Of a stretch of 64,000 nt of DNA, positions 45,643-53,801 are shown piece by piece. Origin of the DNA: Cryobacterium gelidum (GTDB lineage Bacteria > Actinomycetota > Actinomycetes > Actinomycetales > Microbacteriaceae); contig NZ_SOHL01000013.1 in assembly GCF_004403985.1 (NCBI RefSeq), forward strand, positions 362,476-426,475, given 5' to 3'. The translations under genes were made by a program, and so were the position numbers. The notes under the pieces are model-generated. The model saw nothing but the letters and a program-made list of their open reading frames with translations, had not been told where the DNA came from and ran no database searches. The first letter of the stretch is position 1, and every line of letters begins with the position of its first letter.

Positions 45643-47237
45643 GTCTCCTCCTTGCGCCGGAGGGGGCCGGTCCACGTCCCGTTCCGCGGCCTGCGCTGCG
45701 GCAGCACGACCGTGAACGTGGAGCCATGCCCGAGGATGCTGTCGACGTCGATGCGGCCGCCGTGCGCATGCACGATGCTTTGGCAGATGGTGAGCCCGAG
45801 GCCGCTGCCCTGCTTCTCGCGGGCGTCGCTCGCGTCGACCTGCACGAAGCGCTCGAAGATCTGCTCGACCCGGTCGGGCGGGATGCCACGGCCCTTGTCG
45901 CACACCTCGAAGCGGATCTCACCCTCTCGCATCCGGGCGGTGATGCGGACCGCGCTGCCGGAGTGGCTGAAGCGGACGGCGTTGCCGAGGAGGTTGACGA
46001 GCACCTGGGCGAGTCGGTCGGCATCGCCCCAGCAAATGTCGTCGGAGGTCTCCTGCTCCAGTCGAACGCCGGCCTGAGCGGCCATCCCTTCTACGGCTGC
46101 GAGCGCCAGCGCGACCAGGTCGCTCAGCCGGTGAGGACGGCGCACGACGTGCATGTGCCCCGCGGACAGGCGCTCGAGATCGAGGATGTCGGCCACGAGC
46201 CGACTGAGGCGGTCGGTGTTGGTGAGGGCGATGTCGACAAGCGACTGCGCCTCGGGCGGCAGTTCGGCGACGACCCCGGCAGCGAGGAGGCCGAGCGAGC
46301 CGCGCATCGAGGTCAGCGGGGTGCGCAGCTCATGGCTCACCACCGAGACGAACTCGTCCTTGAGCCGCTCCACCTCCCGTCGCTGGCTGACGTCTTGGAA
46401 GACCAGCACTGCGCCGGCTGTCCGGTCGTCCTGCCGCAACGGCGCAAACGAAAGCTGCGCCAGGAAGACCTCACCGTCCTGCCGACGGAAGGCGTCGTCC
46501 ACGCCGACGAGCACCTGTTCGTAGCGCAGCGCCGCGCCGAGCGCACAGTCGTCGTCGTAGCACGAGCTGTCCTGGGGGTGCAGCAACTCGTGCAGCGGCT
46601 GGCCAAGCAGTTTTTCGGCCGGTGCCGCGAGCAGGTCGCACGCCGCGGGGTTGACGAGCGCCAGCCGGCCCTCCCCGTCCGTCGCGCAGATCCCGTCGCC
46701 CGCCGAACGCAGTACGGATTCTGTGAGCCGCTGTGCCAGCTCAGCGGCAGCCAGCCGGCGCTGCACCTCCTCGGCGCCGAGCTCGAGCTCGGCCCAGGCG
46801 GACATGTCGGCCAGGACTTCCAGGTCCGCGCGGCTCCACGTGCGCGGCACGACGTCGAAGGCGCATAGCGTTCCCACAGCCTGCCCGTCCCAGCGCAGCG
46901 GGTAGCCGGCGTAGGCGCGCAGGCGGGGAGGGCCGACGACGAGCGGATTGTCACAGAATCGCGGGTCCGTGGATGCGTCGCCGACGAGTACCGGGGCGTC
47001 GTCGACGACGACGAAGTGGCAGAACGACGCGTCGTGATCCAGCGCGGGGTCGGTCTGTCCGGTGCAGGCCACGCCCCACAGCTGCGTCTCGTCGACGAGA
47101 TTGATGTAGACCACCGGCGCGTCCAGCAGATGCTTCGCACGATCCACGATCCGGCGGAAGCGCTCCTGGCCCGGCTGGTCGAGCAGCGCTAGCGCCCGCA
47201 GCGCCTTGACGCGGGTGTGCTCGCGTGAGGTGGTCAC
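45639..47237 (-). CDS. GAF-PAS sensor histidine kinase
   Basis: 532 aa, soluble, no membrane helix. GAF (~residues 25-160, VVYINLVDETQLWGVACTG), PAS (~185-300, SAGDGICATDGEGRLALVNP), HisKA with phospho-His in FVSVVSHELRTPLTSMRGSL, then HATPase (NLLGNAVRFSHSG, DKGRGIPPDRVEQIFERF, GSGLGLTICQSIVHAHGG). It starts with GTG overlapping the upstream glycosyltransferase fusion stop (GTGA). It probably phosphorylates the free receiver and/or the receiver of the fusion. Confidence 0.92.
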   Translation of the reverse strand: MTTSREHTRVKALRALALLDQPGQERFRRIVDRAKHLLDAPVVYINLVDETQLWGVACTGQTDPALDHDASFCHFVVVDDAPVLVGDASTDPRFCDNPLVVGPPRLRAYAGYPLRWDGQAVGTLCAFDVVPRTWSRADLEVLADMSAWAELELGAEEVQRRLAAAELAQRLTESVLRSAGDGICATDGEGRLALVNPAACDLLAAPAEKLLGQPLHELLHPQDSSCYDDDCALGAALRYEQVLVGVDDAFRRQDGEVFLAQLSFAPLRQDDRTAGAVLVFQDVSQRREVERLKDEFVSVVSHELRTPLTSMRGSLGLLAAGVVAELPPEAQSLVDIALTNTDRLSRLVADILDLERLSAGHMHVVRRPHRLSDLVALALAAVEGMAAQAGVRLEQETSDDICWGDADRLAQVLVNLLGNAVRFSHSGSAVRITARMREGEIRFEVCDKGRGIPPDRVEQIFERFVQVDASDAREKQGSGLGLTICQSIVHAHGGRIDVDSILGHGSTFTVVLPQRRPRNGTWTGPLRRKEET

Positions 47238-49660
47238 GACGTACGGCTTGGGGAAGTCGTGTGGTGGGGCAGCGGCGGCGGGACCAGCGGCTCGTCCGCC
47301 GGGTGCTCGGGGTCGTTGGCCGCTGGTCCGACAGCCTGCGCGGTGAGTCCGCCCTCCGGCGCCCCCCCTGTCCCTGCGGCCCGGGGCGTCACCTTCCAGG
47401 CCTTCTCGCGCATGGCTTGCTTCACCTGCGCGACGCGTGCGATGACGTTCTTGTACTCGGTATAGAAGACCGAGGCAACCACGAGGTACAGCCAGAACCA
47501 CGCCGTGCGGGAGCGGATCTCCGGATCGGCCTGGCGATACGCGAACAACGTTTGCCACGGCCCGACGCTGAGCGTGAAGATGGTCGTGAGGACGAACACC
47601 GGGACGAACCAGTCGAGGTGCTGCGGCCCGCCGGCGCGATTGGCGTAGAAGGCGATGAGCGGGAACATTTGGACGCTCAGCCAGGGGTAGACCTCGCGCC
47701 AGCCCAGCAGGAAGAAGAAGCCGAACCGCTGTCTGGGCGTGAGCCCGGGGTTGCGCAGCGCCCCGAAGAGGTGGCCCAGGGACACCTGGAACCACCCTTG
47801 CGCCCAGCGCATCCGCTGGTCCCACAGTGCCTGCAGCGTCGTCGGCGCCAACTCGCGGCTGATGAGGTACGGGTCGGAGCCGATCCGGTAGCCGGCTTCG
47901 ACGACCCGCAGGGCAGAGTCGATGTCCTCGGTGAGCATCGAGCCGCGGAAGCGCGTCTCGCGCAGCAGCTGCGTGCGCCAGTAGCCGTTTGACCCGCCGA
48001 AGATGCCGAACTGGTGCAGCTTCGCCCGGCCGGGGTGGCTGACTGCGTAGATCATCTCGAACTCGACCGCTACGGTTCGCGCTACCCAGGAGGCGTCGCC
48101 GTTTCGTACTACCGGGTGGCCCTGCACGACGTCGTACCCATCGGCCATCCAGCGGTAGGCGCGCACGAAGCTGTCTGCCGCGGGCAGGTGGTCAGCATCG
48201 AAGACACCAGTGAACTCACCAGTGACGATCTGCAGGGCGGCGTTGACGTTCTGCGCCTTGGACGTGCTCCCCTCCACCTTGAGCAGAGTGAAGCGCGTCT
48301 CGCGCTGCGCGAGCTCGCCGAGGACGCGCTCTACCGGGAGCGGGACGGGCGAGTTGTAGGCAAGCACGACCTGCAGGTCGCCGGGGTAGTTCACGCTCAG
48401 AAAGGCCTCGACGGTCTCCAGGACGGTGGCGGCCTCATTCGGCAGGTACGCCGCGATGACTGCACTCGCAGGCGGGTACGCCGGACCGCCGTCCTGCTCC
48501 TCTGGTGCGGGAGGCGGCTGCGCCGGGTTCAGGGCGAGCAGTCCTTCGACCCAGATCGCGATCCCTGTCACCAGCAGTGAGAAGACGACGACGAGGTAGG
48601 CGAACGGTGTGATGTCGAAACCCGCGCGGTCAGCAAACAGGTAGACGAAGTACGGCAGCACAATGCCTATGACGAACGTCAGCGCGACCTGGCACGGCGT
48701 GCGCAGCCGCTCGAGAAGCGGCCGAGGCTGGCGCGGTGCCGCGGCCTCGGCGAGCATCTCGGGACGGTACGCGATCGGCCGCAGATCGAGGTGCATCTGC
48801 GCGTGCTCGAGCGCCGCACCGGCCTGCTCGACCGCCTGCTTGGCCGACTGGACGGCGTCGAGCGGGACGTATCCGACGAGCGGGGTAACGCTGACCTTGG
48901 AGCCCTCGACGTCCAGGCGGCGGCCGGCGAGGCGTTCGGAGAGTCCCTGCAGCAGGTCGCGCACGTCGTCCGACGACGTCTCCGGCAGCAGCAGCCCGAA
49001 GCCGCCATCGGGGGTACGGCCGGCCGTCTCCAGCGGCGTGACCACGGCGCCGAGCACATCGGCGACCTGCCGCAACACCTCGTCGACCCCGCGCTCCCCG
49101 AAGCGCGCACGGATGCTCGCGGACTCGTTCAGCCCGAGCAGTGCCAAGTGCCCCGAGCGGCCACTGCGCAGCGCCCGCTCGCGCTCCCGGTCGAGCTCGT
49201 CCATGAACGTCGCGGACGAGGCCAGCCCCGTGCGACGGTCAGTCCGCAGTCGGTCAGCAGGCACCGGTGGCCGTAGCCGCTTGGCGTCCACGCGAGCGAC
49301 CAGGACCGGCAGGTCGAAGGGCTTGGTGAGGTAGTCGTCCGCGCCGAGACGCATGCCGGACACCACGTCCGCGGCCTCCGCGCGGCTGGTGAGGAACAAC
49401 AGGGGCAGGGAACGCAGTCGGGGGTCCTCGCGCAGTCGCTGCACGAGGGTGAAGCCGTCCATGTCCGGCATGTTGACGTCGGAGACGACGACGTCCGGGA
49501 CCGCCTCAGCCAGTCTCTCCAGCGCCTCGGCGCCGCTGGAGGCCGTCGTGACGCGGTAGCCGGCTGCGAGGAGCCCTTGCTCGACCAGGCCCACGATCAT
49601 CTCGTCGTCATCGACGACGAGCACCGCGCCCCGGTCGTCGGCTAGTGCCCTACCCGTCAT
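47234..49660 (-). CDS. Receiver - degenerate GGDEF - membrane glycosyltransferase family 2 fusion
   Basis: 808 aa. Receiver domain (residues ~12-125, phospho-acceptor Asp61 in DVVVSDVNMPDMDG, Lys in DDYLTKPFDLP). Then a diguanylate-cyclase-like domain (~140-290) whose signature reads TPDGGFGLLLP instead of GGDEF, so it is probably catalytically dead. Two membrane helices follow (~330-385), then a cellulose-synthase-like GT2 domain with FDADH, SMLTEDIDSAL and QRMRWAQGW (the D, TED and QxxRW motifs), and four or so C-terminal helices. The ATG at 49660 follows GGGAG. First gene of the four-gene set. It probably makes or exports a polysaccharide under phosphorylation control. Confidence 0.88.
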   Translation of the reverse strand: MTGRALADDRGAVLVVDDDEMIVGLVEQGLLAAGYRVTTASSGAEALERLAEAVPDVVVSDVNMPDMDGFTLVQRLREDPRLRSLPLLFLTSRAEAADVVSGMRLGADDYLTKPFDLPVLVARVDAKRLRPPVPADRLRTDRRTGLASSATFMDELDRERERALRSGRSGHLALLGLNESASIRARFGERGVDEVLRQVADVLGAVVTPLETAGRTPDGGFGLLLPETSSDDVRDLLQGLSERLAGRRLDVEGSKVSVTPLVGYVPLDAVQSAKQAVEQAGAALEHAQMHLDLRPIAYRPEMLAEAAAPRQPRPLLERLRTPCQVALTFVIGIVLPYFVYLFADRAGFDITPFAYLVVVFSLLVTGIAIWVEGLLALNPAQPPPAPEEQDGGPAYPPASAVIAAYLPNEAATVLETVEAFLSVNYPGDLQVVLAYNSPVPLPVERVLGELAQRETRFTLLKVEGSTSKAQNVNAALQIVTGEFTGVFDADHLPAADSFVRAYRWMADGYDVVQGHPVVRNGDASWVARTVAVEFEMIYAVSHPGRAKLHQFGIFGGSNGYWRTQLLRETRFRGSMLTEDIDSALRVVEAGYRIGSDPYLISRELAPTTLQALWDQRMRWAQGWFQVSLGHLFGALRNPGLTPRQRFGFFFLLGWREVYPWLSVQMFPLIAFYANRAGGPQHLDWFVPVFVLTTIFTLSVGPWQTLFAYRQADPEIRSRTAWFWLYLVVASVFYTEYKNVIARVAQVKQAMREKAWKVTPRAAGTGGAPEGGLTAQAVGPAANDPEHPADEPLVPPPLPHHTTSPSRTS

Positions 49661-49918
49661 TGGGTTACTCCCGGTCAACAACTCCCCCTACGGCCTTCCG
49701 GCGCAGGACTGGAGCGACTGCGTGGTGCCTGTTGCAGTCTACAGGGGTACCCCCGCCACGAACTTCCGCTCGCGCGAAGTCGGGCACGGTCGCTGGCCAC
49801 CAGACAGGGCGGCCGTGGGAATGATTGATCGACTACCGAACACTGCCCATTGGCGCAACCTTGAGCGTCCACAGCTCCGGATCGGATCGGGTCGGCCCTA
49901 AAGGTTTACGCTCAACAG

Positions 49919-50260
49919 GTGTTGCGCGCACAAGACTCCCTTCCGCCTCGCCTTCGCCGCGTACTCGTCGCCGGCGTCTGTGGCGTAGGAAAGTCGACGC
50001 TCGCGTCACGGATCGCAGCGATCACCGGCGGACAGCACACCGAGATCGACTCGCTCTATCACGGCCCCGGCTGGGCGCCACGGGAAAATTTTCTCCAGGA
50101 CGTCAACAGGTTCACGAGCGAGGATGCGCGGACCACGGAGTGGCAATACCCGTCCGCGCGTGCCCTGCTAGCGCGCCGCGCAGACTTGCTCGCCTGGCTC
50201 GACCTGCCATTCCCGGTGACCTTCGCTCGCGTAGTTCGGACTGCTTCGCAGTGCGCTTGA
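49919..50260 (+). pseudogene. Truncated P-loop nucleoside-kinase-like NTPase
   Basis: 113 aa, GTG start. The P-loop VLVAGVCGVGKSTLASRI and the following IDSLYHGPGW belong to the adenylate-kinase/FlaR-like family, whose members are about 170-190 residues. The frame ends abruptly after LPFPVTFARVVR in an unrelated tail (TASQCA), before the lid and C-terminal part. Probably cut by a deletion or frameshift. It is divergent from the glycosyltransferase fusion. Confidence 0.65.
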
Positions 50261-50935
50261 CATGATTGGAACAGGGTTTTGGCTTCTCGGACCGACCTCG
50301 CGCAACCCTCGTGTTTTGCGATCGCTCCAGGCAGCGCTGGAGGGACGTCGGGATTCCGTAAACGCGTCGAATGAGCTCGCCCGACTATCGGTGAAATTCC
50401 CACCAAATGACCCGGTCCAGGTCATGCTGGAGGCTCAGCGGGATGCGCGTCCTGGCCTCGCGAGCCGCGAGCCTAGGGGCACCGTCAATCGCGACGAGAC
50501 TAGCCGCCGCGCAGGAATTCTGCAGCCCGCAGCCATACACGATTCTGAGGACTGACGAGCGGCGCGATGCACGGCAGAAGAGCGACGCTCAAGGATCTGC
50601 TTGAGCACGATATTCTGGAATCGACGGACACTGAGATCCGTACTGCAATGACATCCGGGGTGATCGTCGTTGCGAACACACTTCGACGCGTTGAAGTCTA
50701 TTTGTGCGACCTCACGTTCCTGCTCCTTCGCCGCGCGGGGCAGGGATGAACATCTCTCCGCACTGAGGGAGTTCGGGGGGGGCGACACTGGTCGAGGCTG
50801 CTGAACGGGCAGCCGCCCGAATCGGGCCAGTAGTGCACACAACACATCCAGCCCTGACTATCAGAGCCGAGGGAGACCGACTGCCGGAACTCAGACCTAA
50901 AGCGGAGTTTAGAGCGGAGTCGGCCAGCATCCGGG
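50261..50935. other. Gene-poor, probably degraded stretch at the right end of the island
   Basis: Several short open frames occur (for example plus strand 50262-50555 and 50567-50749), none with a clear ribosome site plus a recognisable domain. It lies between a truncated gene and the right tRNA-Met copy, as expected for decayed island DNA. Confidence 0.5.
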
Positions 50936-50984
50936 CAAAAAGAAAGGCCCTCTAACCGAAAGAATTCCTGGTCAAAGGGCCTTT
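50936..50984 (-). terminator. Terminator of the right tRNA-Met copy
   Basis: A 15-bp stem (AAAGGCCCTTTGACC with GGTTAGAGGGCCTTT, G-T pairs included), with a T-rich tail on the minus strand. It has the same function as the left-hand terminator but a different sequence. Confidence 0.8.
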
Positions 50985-50987
50985 ATG

Positions 50988-51085
50988 TGTAGCGGGAGCG
51001 GGAATTGAACCCGCGACACCACGATTATGAGCCGTGTGCTCTAACCAACTGAGCTACCCCGCCGCGACTTGTCGGCTGTTCGCTT
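50988..51085. repeat. 98-bp direct repeat, right copy (contains tRNA-Met)
   Basis: Base-for-base identical to 44345-44442, with unrelated flanks on both sides. This copy is adjacent to tRNA-Thr, so it may be the native tRNA locus. Confidence 0.9.
50990..51063 (-). tRNA. tRNA-Met (CAT), right copy
   Basis: Sequence identical to the left copy at 44347-44420. It is followed on the other side by tRNA-Thr 31 bp away, in the same orientation, so the two tRNAs are probably co-transcribed here. Confidence 0.95.
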
Positions 51086-51094
51086 CCAAGCCTG

Positions 51095-51166
<72 letters not shown>

Positions 51167-51291
51167 AGAACAACCAAAACGGTAGCACTGCCGCGTTTTT
51201 GGCAACCTAGAAACATTATCACCCCGACAGCGAACTTAGGACCACTTCCACCACGCTACAGGCACCAGCGAGGATGCCGTAGCATTTTAGG

Positions 51292-52992
51292 ATGACTGGC
51301 ATCGAACTGACCCCTGGCACCGAATGGTGGCGCACAGCCGTTATTTATCAGATCTACCCGCGATCCTTCGCCGACGCGAATGGTGACGGCATGGGCGACC
51401 TCGCCGGCATCAGCGCGCGACTGCCCCACCTCAAAGATCTCGGCATCGACGCCATCTGGCTCTCTCCTTTCTATACGTCTCCGCAACGCGACGCTGGCTA
51501 TGACGTCGCTGACTACTGCAACGTCGACCCATTGTTCGGCACCCTCGACGACTTCGAGACGCTGCAACGCACCGCTCACGACCTCGGCATTCGCGTCATC
51601 GTCGACATCGTGCCCAACCACTCCTCGAGCGACCACGGCTGGTTCCAGGCGGCCCTCGCGGCCGGCCCGGGCAGCGAGGAACGCGGCCGCTACACCTTCC
51701 GCGACGGTAAGGGCGAGAACGGCGAGCTGCCCCCGAACAACTGGGAGTCCGTCTTCGGCGGCCTCGCCTGGACCCGCACGACCGACCCAGACGGCACCCC
51801 CGGCCAGTGGTATCTGCACCTGTTCGACAGCAGCCAGCCTGACTTCGACTGGGACAGCGAGTGGGTGCGCGAGCAGTTTCGCGCGGTGCTGCGCTTCTGG
51901 CTTGACCGCGGCGTCGACGGCTTTCGGGTGGATGTCGCGCACGGCATGATCAAGGCTCCCGGCCTCCCCGATTACACGCCTCCCGCTGAGGGTGGAAGCA
52001 TGGGCGGGGCTCCGGCATCCGCTCTCGAGCCGGGGATCACCGCCGAAACGCCGCTGACCGCCCCGTACTGGGCGCAGGACGGTGTTCACGAGATCTACCG
52101 CGATTGGCACCGGGTACTCGCCGCCTACCCCGGCGACCGCGTGCTCGCGGCCGAAGCCTGGGTCGACCCGCTCAGCCAGATGGCCAAGTGGGTGCGTCCA
52201 GACGAGATGCACCAGGCCTTCAACTTCGCCTACCTCGAAACCCCGTGGAACGGCCCGCTGCTCAAGAGCGTCATCGATGAGTCCCTGGAAGCCTTCGGCA
52301 ACGTCGGCGCGCCGAGCACCTGGGTGCTCTCCAACCACGACGTGGTGCGCCACGCCTCCCGGCTTGCCCTCACCGGCGAGAACCTGCAGGGACACGGCAT
52401 CGGCCCGGAGACGGTCGGGCTGCCCGACACGGTGCTCGGACTGCGACGCGCGCGGGCGGCATCCGCTCTGATGTTGAGCCTGCCGGGCTCGAGCTACCTG
52501 TATCAGGGCGAGGAACTCGGCCTGCCCGAAGCCGTGGACCTGCCCGATCACGCCCGCGAAGACCCCACTTGGTTTCGCACCAACGGCGAACGGTACGGGC
52601 GAGACGGATGCCGGGTGCCGATTCCCTGGGAAGCCGCCGGCGAATCGTTCGGCTTCAGCACCGGCGCGAAGAGCTGGCTGCCGCAGCCGGCCGAGTGGGC
52701 TGCACTCGCCCGCGACCAGCAAGACGGCGTGACCGGATCGACCCTCGAGCTGTACAAGCTGGCACTGCGCCTGCGCCGGGAGCATGCCCTCGCCGCCGGC
52801 ACGGTCGTGTGGCTCGCTGGCTTCGGCCCCGAGGTGGTGGCGTACCGCAACGGTGACGTGATCATCGTGGCCAACACGGGCGCGACATCCGTTCAGCTGC
52901 CCGCTGGCGACGTAGTACTGGCGAGCGAAGAGCTCACCGGCCGCACCCTGCCGGGAGATGCTACGGCCTGGTTGCGCTCCGTTCAGGTATGA
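51292..52992 (+). CDS. Glycoside hydrolase family 13 alpha-glucosidase
   Basis: 566 aa. Typical GH13 regions: AVIYQIYPRSFADANGDGMG, region I DIVPNHSS, region II GFRVDVAHGM with the nucleophile Asp, region III LAAEAWV with the acid Glu, and region IV LSNHDVVRH. It hydrolyses terminal alpha-glucosides such as maltose or isomaltose. It is cytoplasmic, with no signal peptide. The stop overlaps the alarmone synthetase start by 4 bp. It could act on the sugar imported by an alpha-glucoside transporter such as that at the left window edge. Confidence 0.93.
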   Translation: MTGIELTPGTEWWRTAVIYQIYPRSFADANGDGMGDLAGISARLPHLKDLGIDAIWLSPFYTSPQRDAGYDVADYCNVDPLFGTLDDFETLQRTAHDLGIRVIVDIVPNHSSSDHGWFQAALAAGPGSEERGRYTFRDGKGENGELPPNNWESVFGGLAWTRTTDPDGTPGQWYLHLFDSSQPDFDWDSEWVREQFRAVLRFWLDRGVDGFRVDVAHGMIKAPGLPDYTPPAEGGSMGGAPASALEPGITAETPLTAPYWAQDGVHEIYRDWHRVLAAYPGDRVLAAEAWVDPLSQMAKWVRPDEMHQAFNFAYLETPWNGPLLKSVIDESLEAFGNVGAPSTWVLSNHDVVRHASRLALTGENLQGHGIGPETVGLPDTVLGLRRARAASALMLSLPGSSYLYQGEELGLPEAVDLPDHAREDPTWFRTNGERYGRDGCRVPIPWEAAGESFGFSTGAKSWLPQPAEWAALARDQQDGVTGSTLELYKLALRLRREHALAAGTVVWLAGFGPEVVAYRNGDVIIVANTGATSVQLPAGDVVLASEELTGRTLPGDATAWLRSVQV

Positions 52993-53792
52993 CCGCACCG
53001 TCCGACCAGCTCGATGACGGCGCTCCCCTGGTGAGCGCCGTCGTGCCCAGCACCGTGTCGACGATCGTTGCCATGCGGGAGCTGAAACTCGAACTGACCC
53101 GATTCATGATGTCGTACAAGTTCGCGACCGACGAGATGCTGACCAAGATCAACATCTTGAAGGAGGAATTCAGCGCCATTCATGACTACAGTCCGATCGA
53201 GCACGTCAGCTCGCGACTCAAGTCGCCGGAGGGAATCCTCAAAAAGGCCGTCCGCAAGGGGTTCCCGCTGGAATTGACCGGCATTCGCGACAATATTCAG
53301 GACATCGCCGGAATTCGCATCACCTGCAGCTTCATCTCAGACACCTATCGCATCCGCGATCTGCTTGCTGGGCAACGAGACGTCACAGTGTTGCACGAGA
53401 AGGACTACATTCACGCACCGAAGGCCAATGGGTACCAGAGCCTGCACCTGATCGTCGCCATTCCGGTGTTCATGACAGACCGCGTGCAGCCGGTGACGGT
53501 CGAGATTCAGATTCGCACGATCGCCATGGACTTCTGGGCGAGCCTTGAACACAAGATTTATTACAAGTACAACGGCGCTGTGCCCGACACGCTGGTCGAA
53601 GACCTGCGGCAGGCAGCAGATGCCGCCAATCGCCTCGATGTGAAGATGGAGTTGCTGCACGACCAGGTCGTCGAGCTTGAGTCCGTCGATGCCGACGGGG
53701 CCGACCTGTTCAGCTTCGACGGCCTGCCGCCGTTTCCTCTGCCGAGGGGCCTGCTCGAGTCGTTTATGCGCGGGCGCGTCGAGCCCGAGTAG
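52989..53792 (+). CDS. Small alarmone synthetase (RelA/SpoT synthetase-domain protein)
   Basis: 267 aa. One (p)ppGpp synthetase domain: LKSPEGILKKAVRKG, DIAGIRITCSF, HAPKANGYQSLHLIV, and the catalytic VEIQIRTIAMDFWASLEHKI (Glu in EIQIRT). There is no hydrolase, TGS or ACT domain, so it is a stand-alone synthetase that makes (p)ppGpp or pGpp. Its translation is coupled by ATGA overlap to the upstream alpha-glucosidase, an unusual pairing. Confidence 0.92.
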   Translation: MTAPSDQLDDGAPLVSAVVPSTVSTIVAMRELKLELTRFMMSYKFATDEMLTKINILKEEFSAIHDYSPIEHVSSRLKSPEGILKKAVRKGFPLELTGIRDNIQDIAGIRITCSFISDTYRIRDLLAGQRDVTVLHEKDYIHAPKANGYQSLHLIVAIPVFMTDRVQPVTVEIQIRTIAMDFWASLEHKIYYKYNGAVPDTLVEDLRQAADAANRLDVKMELLHDQVVELESVDADGADLFSFDGLPPFPLPRGLLESFMRGRVEPE

Positions 53793-53801
53793 GCCGGCGG
53801 G

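Noticed and set aside
45639..47825. A longer 728-codon histidine kinase frame
   Set aside because: Upstream of the GTG at 47237 the frame is a shadow of the glycosyltransferase gene. GTG overlaps its stop, as in the other pairs of this operon.
50262..50749. Short plus-strand frames near the right tRNA-Met copy
   Set aside because: No ribosome sites, no recognised domains, and position in decayed sequence. They are not supported as genes.
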